A DNA stretch of 58,552 nucleotides from SIG565 sp045613385 (GTDB lineage: Bacteria; Bacillota; Clostridia; Oscillospirales; Acutalibacteraceae), in contig JAZLAW010000009.1 in NCBI GenBank assembly GCA_045613385.1, positions 1-58,552 on the forward strand, given 5' to 3'. Made by a program: the position numbers and the translations under genes. How positions within the stretch are numbered: the stretch's first letter is position 1; each line of letters opens with the position of its first letter. Below are positions 26,845 through 34,111 of the stretch, piece after piece. A model generated the notes under the pieces. That model did no database searches, was not told the DNA's origin, and saw nothing but the letters and a program-made list of their open reading frames with translations.

Positions 26845-27816
26845 TTAGAACAACTTAGGTCCTTTATTTATATCACTTCTGCCGTGATTGTAGAGTTTAC
26901 GGTTGTCCATCATCCAGAGTTTACCCGTAAAATCACCTTCAGCAGTGCTTTCACACGCTTCGCGCATCTCAAAAATTCTCGCATCCATAAGGTCGAGTTG
27001 ACTCAGAAGTTCCGCTTCCAGAAACATCGGTCTCACCGCAGCGCCGAATTCCGGCTCACCGTGGTGAGAAAGTATCATATGCTCAATTAACATAGATTTT
27101 TCCATCGGAATACTCAACTCTTCCGCCGCCTTACGCACCACAATAGCGCCTTCGGTTAGGTGACCAAGCAGATTTCCGCGTGTTGAATATCCTGTTGCTA
27201 TACCCGTTTCACCCACCTCAAATTCAGTAAGCTTCGCAATATCGTGCAACATAGCCCCCGAAATTAAAAGGTCGCGGTCGATAAACGGATAAACTTCGCT
27301 AACTTTTTCAGCCAATCTAACTATTGAAAGCGTATGCATAAGCAGTCCGCCGCGCACCGCGTGGTGCAACTTGAATGCGGCAGGCCAATAAAGAAGTTTA
27401 AGTCTGTTCGCATTTAGTATGTGCGTAACCAGTCGGGATAAATCTTTATCTGCAAAATTTTCGGCTAAAGAAAACAAGGCGTCATACATTTCTTCGGCAT
27501 CATAATCGGCACTCTTGACAAAGTCTTCCACACGCACTCCGTCACCATCTGTAGCTTTTCTTATGCGGTCGATACGCAGTTGGTCGGCACCTGCATAAAC
27601 GGTTATAACACCGCGCACCTTTACAATCTGATTGGCTTCATATTCACCGTGAAGTTCAGGCACATATCCCCAGAGTTTTGCATTTATATCACCTTCGGCA
27701 TCACCTATAGTGATATTCAGATAGTTGTCCCCCTTCGATGAATTTCTTACTTCCACCGACTTTATAATACAAAAGCCTTCAACCGTTCCTTTATTGTCCA
27801 ACGCATTAAATTTCAT
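26845..27816 (-). CDS. yhaM: OB-fold/HD-domain 3'-5' exoribonuclease, YhaM-like
   Basis: 323 residues. N-terminal OB fold (about 1-95, 'NITIGDAEGDINAKLWGYVP', 'VRGVITVYAGADQLRID') and an HD phosphohydrolase core with 'VRGGLLMHTLSIV', the HD pair in 'AMLHDIAKL', 'LLGHLTEGA' and 'HMILSHHGEPEFGAAV'. The arrangement and length match YhaM/CBF1, which trims RNA 3' ends (and DNA). First gene of the operon; promoter 27848-27876, SD AGGAGA. Confidence 0.88.
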   Translation of the reverse strand: MKFNALDNKGTVEGFCIIKSVEVRNSSKGDNYLNITIGDAEGDINAKLWGYVPELHGEYEANQIVKVRGVITVYAGADQLRIDRIRKATDGDGVRVEDFVKSADYDAEEMYDALFSLAENFADKDLSRLVTHILNANRLKLLYWPAAFKLHHAVRGGLLMHTLSIVRLAEKVSEVYPFIDRDLLISGAMLHDIAKLTEFEVGETGIATGYSTRGNLLGHLTEGAIVVRKAAEELSIPMEKSMLIEHMILSHHGEPEFGAAVRPMFLEAELLSQLDLMDARIFEMREACESTAEGDFTGKLWMMDNRKLYNHGRSDINKGPKLF

Positions 27817-27847
27817 ATAATATTCTCCTGAAATTCAGTATATATTA

Positions 27848-27876
27848 ATTATACTATAATTATTCTGTTTATGCAA
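27848..27876 (-). promoter_or_regulatory. Sigma-A promoter of the yhaM-trmK-rqcH operon
   Basis: TTGCAT (27876-27871), 17 bases, TATAAT (27853-27848) on the minus strand, 32 bases before the start codon. Confidence 0.65.
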
Positions 27877-27900
27877 TAAACATTTATTTTGAAAAATGTC

Positions 27901-27929
27901 TTGACAAAAAAAGACCTGTGTGTTATATT
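27901..27929 (+). promoter_or_regulatory. Promoter of tRNA-Thr
   Basis: TTGACA (27901-27906), 17 bases, TATATT (27924-27929), 16 bases before the tRNA 5' end. Confidence 0.8.
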
Positions 27930-27945
27930 ATTTAGGCATTAATTT

Positions 27946-28021
27946 GCTGGTGTAGCTCAGTTGGTAGAGCAGCTGATTTGTAATCAGCAGGTCGGGGGTT
28001 CGAGTCCGTCCACCAGCTCCA
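27946..28021 (+). tRNA. tRNA-Thr (anticodon TGT)
   Basis: Acceptor stem GCTGGTG pairs with CACCAGC; D arm GCTCAGTTGGTAGAGC; anticodon stem GCTGA/TCAGC with loop TTTGTAA (anticodon TGT, reads ACA); T arm with GTTCGAGTC. CCA is encoded. Own promoter and terminator. Confidence 0.97.
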
Positions 28022-28025
28022 TAAA

Positions 28026-28055
28026 AACGCATCCATCGTAAGATGGGTGTTTTTT
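28026..28055 (+). terminator. Terminator of tRNA-Thr
   Basis: Stem CGCATCCATC/GATGGGTGT with GTAA loop (two wobble pairs), then seven T. Confidence 0.8.
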
Positions 28056-28092
28056 TATGCTTTTTTGTATGACGGACTCGAAGCCCGAGCAA

Positions 28093-28125
28093 TAAAAAAG
28101 CGGAGACTTTTTTGTCTCCGCTTTT
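28093..28125 (-). terminator. Terminator of the ribbon-helix-helix gene
   Basis: Stem GCGGAGAC/GTCTCCGC (28100-28107 with 28114-28121); on the minus strand it is followed by six T. It begins at the stop codon. Confidence 0.85.
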
Positions 28126-28291
28126 ACTTTTCTATTTCTTCAAGCGCTGCTTTTACCGCAGCAATTACAAAAGCCGAAAAAGTACAATCTTTTCCCTGTA
28201 TAGCATTTTCAACCTTTTCTATAACATCATTTGGAAATCTAATTGTTTTGTTAGTTGTTGACGGTATTATCGGTATTTTGAAATTTCCCAT
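28124..28291 (-). CDS. Small ribbon-helix-helix (Arc/CopG-type) DNA-binding protein
   Basis: 55 residues from the ATG at 28291 (AAAGGAGA site). A much longer open frame upstream runs through the palindromes and is not used. The chain starts 'MGNFKIPIIPSTTNKTIRFP', giving the beta strand of an RHH fold (TNKTIRF), then two helices ('NDVIEKVENAI' and 'TFSAFVIAAVKAALEEIEK'). RHH proteins bind palindromes as dimers. Two palindromes lie directly upstream (28307-28324, 28351-28380), so self-regulation and control of the divergent zinc-ribbon gene are likely (inference). Confidence 0.82.
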   Translation of the reverse strand: MGNFKIPIIPSTTNKTIRFPNDVIEKVENAIQGKDCTFSAFVIAAVKAALEEIEK

Positions 28292-28306
28292 ATGCCATTC
28301 TCCTTT

Positions 28307-28324
28307 GCAATGCAAGTGCATTGC
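28307..28324. promoter_or_regulatory. Palindromic operator candidate 1
   Basis: GCAATGCA-AG-TGCATTGC, an exact 8+8 inverted repeat just upstream of the RHH gene's SD. It shares the GCAATGCA core with the palindrome at 28351. Confidence 0.6.
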
Positions 28325-28350
28325 TTTTAGTATACGAAGATTTCTTTTGG

Positions 28351-28380
28351 AAATATGCATTGCGTTTGCAATGCATATTT
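28351..28380. promoter_or_regulatory. Palindromic operator candidate 2
   Basis: Exact 13+13 inverted repeat (AAATATGCATTGC, 4-base gap GTTT, GCAATGCATATTT). It covers the -35 hexamer of the rightward promoter 28360-28388, so protein binding would block that promoter. Confidence 0.65.
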
Positions 28381-28388
28381 TGTATAAT
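28360..28388 (+). promoter_or_regulatory. Promoter of the zinc-ribbon gene
   Basis: TTGCGT (28360-28365), 17 bases, TATAAT (28383-28388), 21 bases before the ATG at 28410. Confidence 0.55.
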
Positions 28389-28409
28389 AGTATTAAAGGA
28401 GATGGTTTT

Positions 28410-28580
28410 ATGGCTGAGTTTTGTTTGGAATGCTTTAACCAACTTTTCAATAAGAAACTCAAGAAAAGAGATGTTGTTTTATCGTGGTTTAAAGAACGTT
28501 GTGAAGGTTGCGGAAAAATTAAGCGGGTTGTAGATAATGTAAAAAAAGACGACTGTTTATTCGGCTTTTTCCCACGTTAA
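28410..28580 (+). CDS. Small zinc-ribbon-like protein
   Basis: 56 residues, start ATG at 28410 with AAAGGAGA. Two Cys pairs, CLEC (Cys5/Cys8) and CEGC (Cys31/Cys34), are spaced like a zinc ribbon; the rest is Lys-rich and a Cys lies near residue 49. No membrane segment. Transcribed away from the RHH gene with the two palindromes between them, so the pair looks co-regulated. Short Cys-pair proteins like this recur in Clostridia (recollection), function unknown. Confidence 0.72.
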   Translation: MAEFCLECFNQLFNKKLKKRDVVLSWFKERCEGCGKIKRVVDNVKKDDCLFGFFPR

Positions 28581-28597
28581 GCCCTATTTCCCCCTGA

Positions 28598-28635
28598 ACA
28601 AAAAAGCTCCAAGCTGTAAGCTTGGAGCTTTTGAT
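28598..28635. terminator. Bidirectional terminator
   Basis: Stem AAAGCTCCAAGCT/AGCTTGGAGCTTT with A-rich and T-rich flanks, between convergent genes ending at 28580 and 28636. Confidence 0.88.
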
Positions 28636-29604
28636 TTAAATATACTTGTAAATGGTAGTTGTCTTATACTCTTCACCCGGACGGAGTACTGCAGACGGAT
28701 ATTCCGCGCAGTTTACTGCATTGGGGAAGTTCTGTGTTTCGAGTGCTATACCGTTAGGGTTGCCGGTATAAATCTGCATACCGGGACAGTCACTTATAAC
28801 TTCCATAATAAGACCTGTTTCTTCGCTTTCGATAGATGCAATTTTGCGAAGGCCCGTGCCGTTAAGCACAAAATTTTCATCGAAGCATCCGCGTTCGGAT
28901 AACACCTTATCTGCGCTTAAGTCACAGATGAACGGTTTTGGAGTTCTGAAATCAAACAATGTGTTTTCAACATCCATAAATTCGCCGTGCGGGATAAGTT
29001 CACTGTCAACAGGTGTTATTTTATCGGCGCCTATGAACAGTTTAAGGTCATCAGTTGTTTTGTCAACGCCTTTTACATTAAAGTAAGAGTGGTTTGTAAG
29101 ACTCACTACAGTAGGTTTATCGGTTACTGCCGAATAATCAATCCTGATACTGTTGTCTTCGAGCGTGTATGTTACGGTAACATCCAGTTCGCCGGGGAAA
29201 CCTTCTTCACCATCGGGGGAAGAATAAAACAATTCAATACTGCTATCGGTAACATTTTTTACTGTCCATATTTTACGGTCAAAGCCTTCCATACCGCCGT
29301 GTAAAGTGTTTCTGCCTTCGTTCTGGCTAACATTATATTCAATGCCGTCGAGTATAAATTTGCCACCTTCGATACGATTGCCGAAACGGCCGATAATAGC
29401 GCCGTAAAAACTTTTACCCGCTATGTACTGTTCTAAAGTTTCATAACCAACTACGGTTGAAATCTTATTGCCCGACTTGTCCTTTACGCGAATGTCGGTA
29501 ATAATACCGCCGTAATTGATAATATCTGCTTCGATTTCACCGCAAGACAAAAAGTATTTATATACTTCTTTGTCTCCGATTTTTCCAAACAATTCTTTTT
29601 TCAT
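28636..29604 (-). CDS. galM: Aldose 1-epimerase (galactose mutarotase)
   Basis: 322 residues, usual for GalM. Catalytic and binding motifs are present: 'GRNTLHGGMEGFDRKIW' with its His, 'VSLTNHSYFNV' with the catalytic His, and 'GIALETQNFPNAVN' with the catalytic Glu. It interconverts alpha and beta anomers of aldoses such as galactose or glucose in the cytoplasm. SD GGGGG. Last gene in an operon behind a sugar transferase and a DUF4422 protein, 15 bases after the latter. Confidence 0.93.
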   Translation of the reverse strand: MKKELFGKIGDKEVYKYFLSCGEIEADIINYGGIITDIRVKDKSGNKISTVVGYETLEQYIAGKSFYGAIIGRFGNRIEGGKFILDGIEYNVSQNEGRNTLHGGMEGFDRKIWTVKNVTDSSIELFYSSPDGEEGFPGELDVTVTYTLEDNSIRIDYSAVTDKPTVVSLTNHSYFNVKGVDKTTDDLKLFIGADKITPVDSELIPHGEFMDVENTLFDFRTPKPFICDLSADKVLSERGCFDENFVLNGTGLRKIASIESEETGLIMEVISDCPGMQIYTGNPNGIALETQNFPNAVNCAEYPSAVLRPGEEYKTTTIYKYI

Positions 29605-29619
29605 TTTAATTCCCCCGTA

Positions 29620-30378
29620 TTAAAAACTTTTATTATATTTTTTTCCGAAAAATTTAGCGCTCAGAAAACCAGTGATTTTCCTTCCCCAATCGATTTTCTC
29701 GGTATACATTATGGGGCACTCGATATATTCGTAGTTGTGAGTATTTATAAACACATCGAGCAACAACTCACTCACTCTGCCGTAAAATCTGGAATGAAAA
29801 ACATCGTAATCAGCTTCTTTAAAGCGTTCTTCAAGACAAAACAGAATATCGAAAAGCCACTCGCAGTATTTATCCGATATATCCTTTTTCATAATGTACA
29901 TATTAAACATATGCGCACTTGTTCTCTTTTTAAGTTTATCAAATTCGGAAAGATATTTGGGATATTTTTCTGCTAAAATTTCACGCGTGGCATCAAGCGG
30001 CTCGGGATGAAGGGTATGCACATAGTGAGAATAAAGATTTTCAATATAATACTTTCTTTTTTTAGGTAATATTATATCGGTATTTTTGAGTAACCGTTCC
30101 ACCGTTTCTTTTTTTAAGATTTCTTTTTTACCCTTTTCTTTAAAATGTCTGCGATAATGAGCAAGTCCCAAATAGTCGCACTCTAAATTTTTCCATCCCC
30201 AATAAAGACCGGTGAGTTCGCAAAAACAAGGATTTTTATATGATATATTATCCCCCGTGTCATCGCGCGAGAAACCAATGTCTTCCTTGTCATGCGCACC
30301 GACCTGAAGCGGCAGATAACATTCATCTTTCGGCATAGAATATTTCTTATGCGCCGCTACGATAATTTTAATATCCAT
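29620..30378 (-). CDS. DUF4422-family glycosyltransferase-like protein
   Basis: 252 residues. Start 'MDIKIIVAAHKKYSMPKDE', then 'LPLQVGA', 'DNISYKNPCFCELTGLYWGW' and 'DYLGLAHYRRHF' match DUF4422, a family common in capsule and exopolysaccharide loci and thought to include glycosyltransferases (UDP-galactopyranose/furanose types in some). No membrane segment; cytoplasmic. Its ATG overlaps the sugar transferase stop by one base (TAATG), so the two are coupled. Confidence 0.88.
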   Translation of the reverse strand: MDIKIIVAAHKKYSMPKDECYLPLQVGAHDKEDIGFSRDDTGDNISYKNPCFCELTGLYWGWKNLECDYLGLAHYRRHFKEKGKKEILKKETVERLLKNTDIILPKKRKYYIENLYSHYVHTLHPEPLDATREILAEKYPKYLSEFDKLKKRTSAHMFNMYIMKKDISDKYCEWLFDILFCLEERFKEADYDVFHSRFYGRVSELLLDVFINTHNYEYIECPIMYTEKIDWGRKITGFLSAKFFGKKYNKSF

Positions 30379-31037
30379 TATTCCGCGCCATCCTTTTTAA
30401 TTACTTTATAAAATGTTTTAAAAAGGATTTGTAAATCCAACAACGTGCTTTTATGTTTGCAGTAATATTTTTCCATAACAAGTCGCTCAGCAAAGTCGGT
30501 ATTGCTTCTGCCGTTTACCTGCCAATAACCGCTAATTCCGGGTTTACAGGTAATAATAAGGTCGTAACCTTCGCCCATCTCTTCCCTTTCGCGCCACAAA
30601 TACGGTCGCGGACCGACAAGTGACATTTTGCCAAGCAAAACATCGAAAAATTGCGGTATTTCATCAATGGAATAATTGCGAATAAATTTGCCCACTCGGG
30701 TAATTCGCGGGTCATTTTTAAGCTTTTTGTATTGCTCATACTCTTTTCTTGCCGCTTCATCTTCCATAAGCAACTTTTCTAAAGCCTGGTCGGCATTTTT
30801 CACCATCGAACGAATTTTATGAATTTTGATTTTTTTGCCGTTCTTACCTATTCTTTCTTGTGTGAAAATAAGTCTTCCGGCATCACCGCAACAAATAAAA
30901 GCAATTTTTACAACAATTAAAACGGGTATGAGAATTACACACCCTACAATTCCACCCAATATATCTATAAAACGTTTAAAAAAACTGTAACAAAAGTCTT
31001 TAAACGCAATCGGTGTTTTGTCGTTTTGTCTGCTCAT
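30378..31037 (-). CDS. Undecaprenyl-phosphate sugar phosphotransferase (bacterial sugar transferase)
   Basis: 219 residues. One N-terminal membrane (re-entrant) helix ('IDILGGIVGCVILIPVLIVV') and the catalytic domain with 'FTQERIGKNGKKIKIHKIRS', 'DPRITRVGKFIRNYSIDEIP' (Asp-Glu pair), 'SLVGPRPYL' and 'KPGISGYWQVNGRS'. It moves a sugar-1-phosphate from a nucleotide sugar onto undecaprenyl phosphate, the first step of a lipid-linked glycan. First gene of its operon, promoter 31074-31102. It lies about 7 kb from the CpsC/CpsD genes. Confidence 0.93.
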   Translation of the reverse strand: MSRQNDKTPIAFKDFCYSFFKRFIDILGGIVGCVILIPVLIVVKIAFICCGDAGRLIFTQERIGKNGKKIKIHKIRSMVKNADQALEKLLMEDEAARKEYEQYKKLKNDPRITRVGKFIRNYSIDEIPQFFDVLLGKMSLVGPRPYLWREREEMGEGYDLIITCKPGISGYWQVNGRSNTDFAERLVMEKYYCKHKSTLLDLQILFKTFYKVIKKDGAE

Positions 31038-31073
31038 TTTTTGTTCCCCAATCGGTTTGATTAGTTTAATCTT

Positions 31074-31102
31074 ATTATATATACTTTGTGCAGTTTTGTC
31101 AA
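31074..31102 (-). promoter_or_regulatory. Sigma-A promoter of the sugar transferase operon
   Basis: TTGACA (31102-31097), 17 bases, TATAAT (31079-31074) on the minus strand: both hexamers perfect. Confidence 0.78.
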
Positions 31103-31120
31103 TTTTAACCTTATCTCGCG

Positions 31121-31149
31121 TTGACTTTATTTTTTTATTAAGGTATACT
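31121..31149 (+). promoter_or_regulatory. Promoter of the SGNH-rsmE-rsmF-like operon
   Basis: TTGACT (31121-31126), 17 bases, TATACT (31144-31149), 31 bases before the ATG at 31180. Confidence 0.68.
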
Positions 31150-31179
31150 GTATTTATAACTTTTATTGGGGGTTATAGT

Positions 31180-31974
31180 ATGGAGTTGTCATTAATTTAT
31201 AATGCGCCCAAAAATGAAAAACCGTTAGATAATCTTGTGACCGACGGTGGTTTTTGCTCTATTTTCCGTACCGTTGCCTGTGTGGGTGACAGTTTATCTT
31301 CGGGTGAACACGAATCGTGCGATGAAAACGGAAAGGTTGGCTGGAACGATTATTTTGAATATTCTTTTGGGCAATATCTTGCGCGTATGGCGGGAACTAC
31401 TGTGTACAACTTTTCCTGCGGCGGCATGAGTGCTAAAGACTATGTAAACGGTTGGGCCGAAAGCAAGGGCTATTGGTCGAAAGATTTGGCGGCTCAGTGC
31501 TATATAATGGCTTTAGGTGTCAACGACCTTAAAACAATAGACGTCGGCGATATAACCGATGTTGATACAAACGACTATAACAACAATAAAGATACTTTTA
31601 TAGGCCACTATGCCAAGATTATACAAAGATATAAAGAAATTCAGCCAAAAGCGAAGTTTTTCCTTATGACAATTCCGCTTTATTCTTCGGATGAAAAAAA
31701 TGAAAAACGCGACGCCCACGCCGAAGCGCTTTATAAATTAGCAGAACTTTTTGATAACACATATGTTTTGGATTTCCGTAAATACGCCCCTGTTTACGAT
31801 GAAAATTTCAGGGATTTATTCTTCCTTGGTTGTCATATGAATGCCGCGGGATATCTTGTTACCGCCAAAATGGTGGCTTCGTATATTGATTACATCATCC
31901 GACATAATATGGATGATTTCAGACAAGTTGGTTTTATTGGCAAAGGAACATATAACGCTAAATATAAATGGTGA
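31180..31974 (+). CDS. SGNH-family hydrolase (cytoplasmic)
   Basis: 264 residues. The ATG at 31180 has a TGGGGG site and follows the promoter; the frame is open further upstream but would cross the promoter. Block I 'VACVGDSLSSGEHES' carries the nucleophile Ser, 'FSCGGMSAKDY' the oxyanion Gly, 'MALGVNDLKT' the Asn, and 'LGCHMNAAGY' the catalytic His (the usual Asp three residues before it is Leu/Gly here, so the triad may be reduced). No signal peptide. It is followed by rsmE after 7 bases. Substrate unknown. Confidence 0.82.
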   Translation: MELSLIYNAPKNEKPLDNLVTDGGFCSIFRTVACVGDSLSSGEHESCDENGKVGWNDYFEYSFGQYLARMAGTTVYNFSCGGMSAKDYVNGWAESKGYWSKDLAAQCYIMALGVNDLKTIDVGDITDVDTNDYNNNKDTFIGHYAKIIQRYKEIQPKAKFFLMTIPLYSSDEKNEKRDAHAEALYKLAELFDNTYVLDFRKYAPVYDENFRDLFFLGCHMNAAGYLVTAKMVASYIDYIIRHNMDDFRQVGFIGKGTYNAKYKW

Positions 31975-31981
31975 TGAATAA

Positions 31982-32725
31982 ATGTTTAATTTTTTCGTAA
32001 CGAACGATGCTCGTAATGGTGACACTTTCGTAATTGAAAACGGTGATTTTAACCACATAAAAAATGTTCTGCGTATGAAAACGGGGGATACTTTTTCGGT
32101 AAACTGTAATGGTGAAAACTATCTTTGTGAACTGTCATCTTTTGAAAATGATTATCTGGTTGCCAGAATAAAAAAAGAAGGATTTCTTGATACAGAGCCA
32201 AATATTAAAATTTATCTTTTTCAGGGACTACCCAAAGCCGATAAGATGGAGCTTATAATTCAAAAAGCAGTTGAACTCGGAGCACACGCCGTTATACCGA
32301 CCGAGATGGAGCATTGTGTTGTAAAACTGGACGAAAAAAAGAAGCCGTCAAAGGTTGCCCGTTGGCAGTCGATTAGCGAGAGCGCCGCTAAACAGAGTAA
32401 AAGAAATATAATACCGCACATACACGATGTGCTCTCTTATAAATCGGCTCTCGAGTTTGCCAAAACGCTTGATTTAATTCTTGTCCCCTATGAAAACGAA
32501 CAGGGTATGAAATCTACCAAATCAGCTATGAAAGAAATTAAAAGCGGTATGTCGGTGGGAATTTTTATCGGTGCCGAAGGCGGATTTTCCAAGGAAGAAA
32601 TAGCCGCGGTACAAGATATCGGAGGCAAGACAATCTCTCTTGGTAAACGCATTTTGCGGACCGAAACCGCCGCTATTACCGCGGTGTCTTTATGTATGCT
32701 TTATGCAGAAACGGAACTCGACTGA
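31982..32725 (+). CDS. rsmE: 16S rRNA (uracil(1498)-N3)-methyltransferase RsmE
   Basis: 247 residues. PUA-like N-terminus ('NHIKNVLRMKTGDTFSVNCN') and SPOUT domain with 'LFQGLPKADKMELIIQKAVE', 'WQSISESAAKQSKRNIIPHI', 'IFIGAEGGFSKEEI' and the knot 'LGKRILRTETAAITAVSL'. It methylates U1498 of 16S rRNA. Stop TGA is separated by one base from the next ATG, implying coupling with the second rRNA methyltransferase. Confidence 0.95.
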   Translation: MFNFFVTNDARNGDTFVIENGDFNHIKNVLRMKTGDTFSVNCNGENYLCELSSFENDYLVARIKKEGFLDTEPNIKIYLFQGLPKADKMELIIQKAVELGAHAVIPTEMEHCVVKLDEKKKPSKVARWQSISESAAKQSKRNIIPHIHDVLSYKSALEFAKTLDLILVPYENEQGMKSTKSAMKEIKSGMSVGIFIGAEGGFSKEEIAAVQDIGGKTISLGKRILRTETAAITAVSLCMLYAETELD

Positions 32726-32726
32726 T

Positions 32727-34079
32727 ATGAAGAAATTACCGACAGAATTTATACTTCGCATGAAGACGCTTTTGGGTGAAGAATATAATTTATTCGAGCA
32801 ATCATTAAATTCCGAACCCGTAAAAGCCTTTCGCGTAAATACCGATAAAATTTCCCTTAAAGAGTGGGATAAAATCAATATTTTCGGGCAAGAAAAAATA
32901 CCCTTCACCGAAAACGGCTATTATCTGCAATATGAAAAAGTGGGCAACCACCCGTATCATAAAGCAGGTCTTATTTATGTGCAGGAACCCGCAGCTATGG
33001 CACCTGCCGAAAGCATTGATATCGAAAAAAACTGGAAAATTATCGATATGTGCGCCGCGCCCGGCGGCAAAAGTACGCAACTAAAAAACAAGTTGGGTGA
33101 AGGTGGCACACTTATAGCAAATGAAATCGTTCCTTCGCGTTGTAAAATACTTACGGGGAATATTGAACGGCTTGGACTTACGGACACGGTTACCACCTGT
33201 ATGGACACTTTTTGTCTTGCAAAAACTTTCGGCGCCGAATTTGATATGGTTATGTGCGACGCCCCCTGCTCAGGCGAAGGAATGTTCAGAAAAGAGCAGG
33301 CCGCCATAGATGAATGGAGCACAGAAAATGTTCTGGCCTGTGCTAAAAGACAGGCGGAAATTTTAGATAATGCGGCTCTCCTTGTTAGAAGCGGCGGATG
33401 CATTGTATATTCTACCTGTACCTTTTCCTTGGAAGAAAACGAAATGACGGTTGACAAATTCCTATCGCGCCACCCTGATTTTGAAATTATTGAGACCACC
33501 GACAGAGTTAAAGAAAACAGTTCGGACGGCATAAACTATCACGGCTGCAAAAGTGATAAATTACATTTTGCAAGGCGTTTTTATCCGCACAAACATAAGG
33601 GTGAAGGACAGTTTGTGGCGGTACTCAAAAACACCGGCGAAAAAGGGGAAATCAAGAAAACAAATGTTAATCAACCCCTGCCCGAAAAAATCGTGTATGA
33701 TTTTTTAGATGAAACTTTAGAAAATTACGATAAACAAAAAGTAATTTCAAAAAACGGAACGCCGATATACTTTGGCGGTGCCTTTTGTGTATCAACGGCG
33801 CCCACCTTTTCTTGCGGAGTTACGATAGGTGAAATTCGCAAAAATTATATCGTTCCGCACCACCAGTTTTTCTCAGCTATGGGGCAATATTTCAAGCGCA
33901 AAATAAATCTTGATGCAAATAGTCCCGAACTGCAAAAATATCTGCGCGGCGAAGAAATTGCGGCAGATATCCCTAACGGTTGGGCAGCGGTTACTGTAGC
34001 GGGTGTTTCACTCGGAGGTGTAAAGGTTGTAAACGGTATAGCTAAAAACCATTATCCAAAAGGACTAAGAATAAATTAA
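32727..34079 (+). CDS. RsmF/NOL1-NOP2-Sun family rRNA (cytosine-C5) methyltransferase
   Basis: 450 residues from the ATG at 32727 (the frame is open upstream inside rsmE). SAM site 'MCAAPGGKSTQLKNKLGEGG', motif IV 'CDAPCSGEGMFRKE' with the Cys that assists release, motif VI 'YSTCTFSLEENE' with the nucleophile Cys. About residues 290-450 form a C-terminal extension like that of RsmF/YebU, ending in a PUA-like RNA-binding domain ('IPNGWAAVTVAGVSLGGVKV'). It likely methylates a cytosine of 16S rRNA; the exact site is not predictable. Last gene of the operon. Confidence 0.9.
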   Translation: MKKLPTEFILRMKTLLGEEYNLFEQSLNSEPVKAFRVNTDKISLKEWDKINIFGQEKIPFTENGYYLQYEKVGNHPYHKAGLIYVQEPAAMAPAESIDIEKNWKIIDMCAAPGGKSTQLKNKLGEGGTLIANEIVPSRCKILTGNIERLGLTDTVTTCMDTFCLAKTFGAEFDMVMCDAPCSGEGMFRKEQAAIDEWSTENVLACAKRQAEILDNAALLVRSGGCIVYSTCTFSLEENEMTVDKFLSRHPDFEIIETTDRVKENSSDGINYHGCKSDKLHFARRFYPHKHKGEGQFVAVLKNTGEKGEIKKTNVNQPLPEKIVYDFLDETLENYDKQKVISKNGTPIYFGGAFCVSTAPTFSCGVTIGEIRKNYIVPHHQFFSAMGQYFKRKINLDANSPELQKYLRGEEIAADIPNGWAAVTVAGVSLGGVKVVNGIAKNHYPKGLRIN

Positions 34080-34111
34080 AACAAGGTATCGGTTGATACC
34101 TTGTTTTTTTA
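34077..34111. terminator. Bidirectional terminator
   Basis: Stem ACAAGGTATC/GATACCTTGT, GGTT loop, A-rich left and seven T right, between convergent genes. Confidence 0.88.

Noticed and set aside
28047..28409. Long rightward frame extending upstream of the zinc-ribbon gene
   Set aside because: It passes through two terminators, the RHH gene and the promoter; the SD and ATG at 28410 define the real start.
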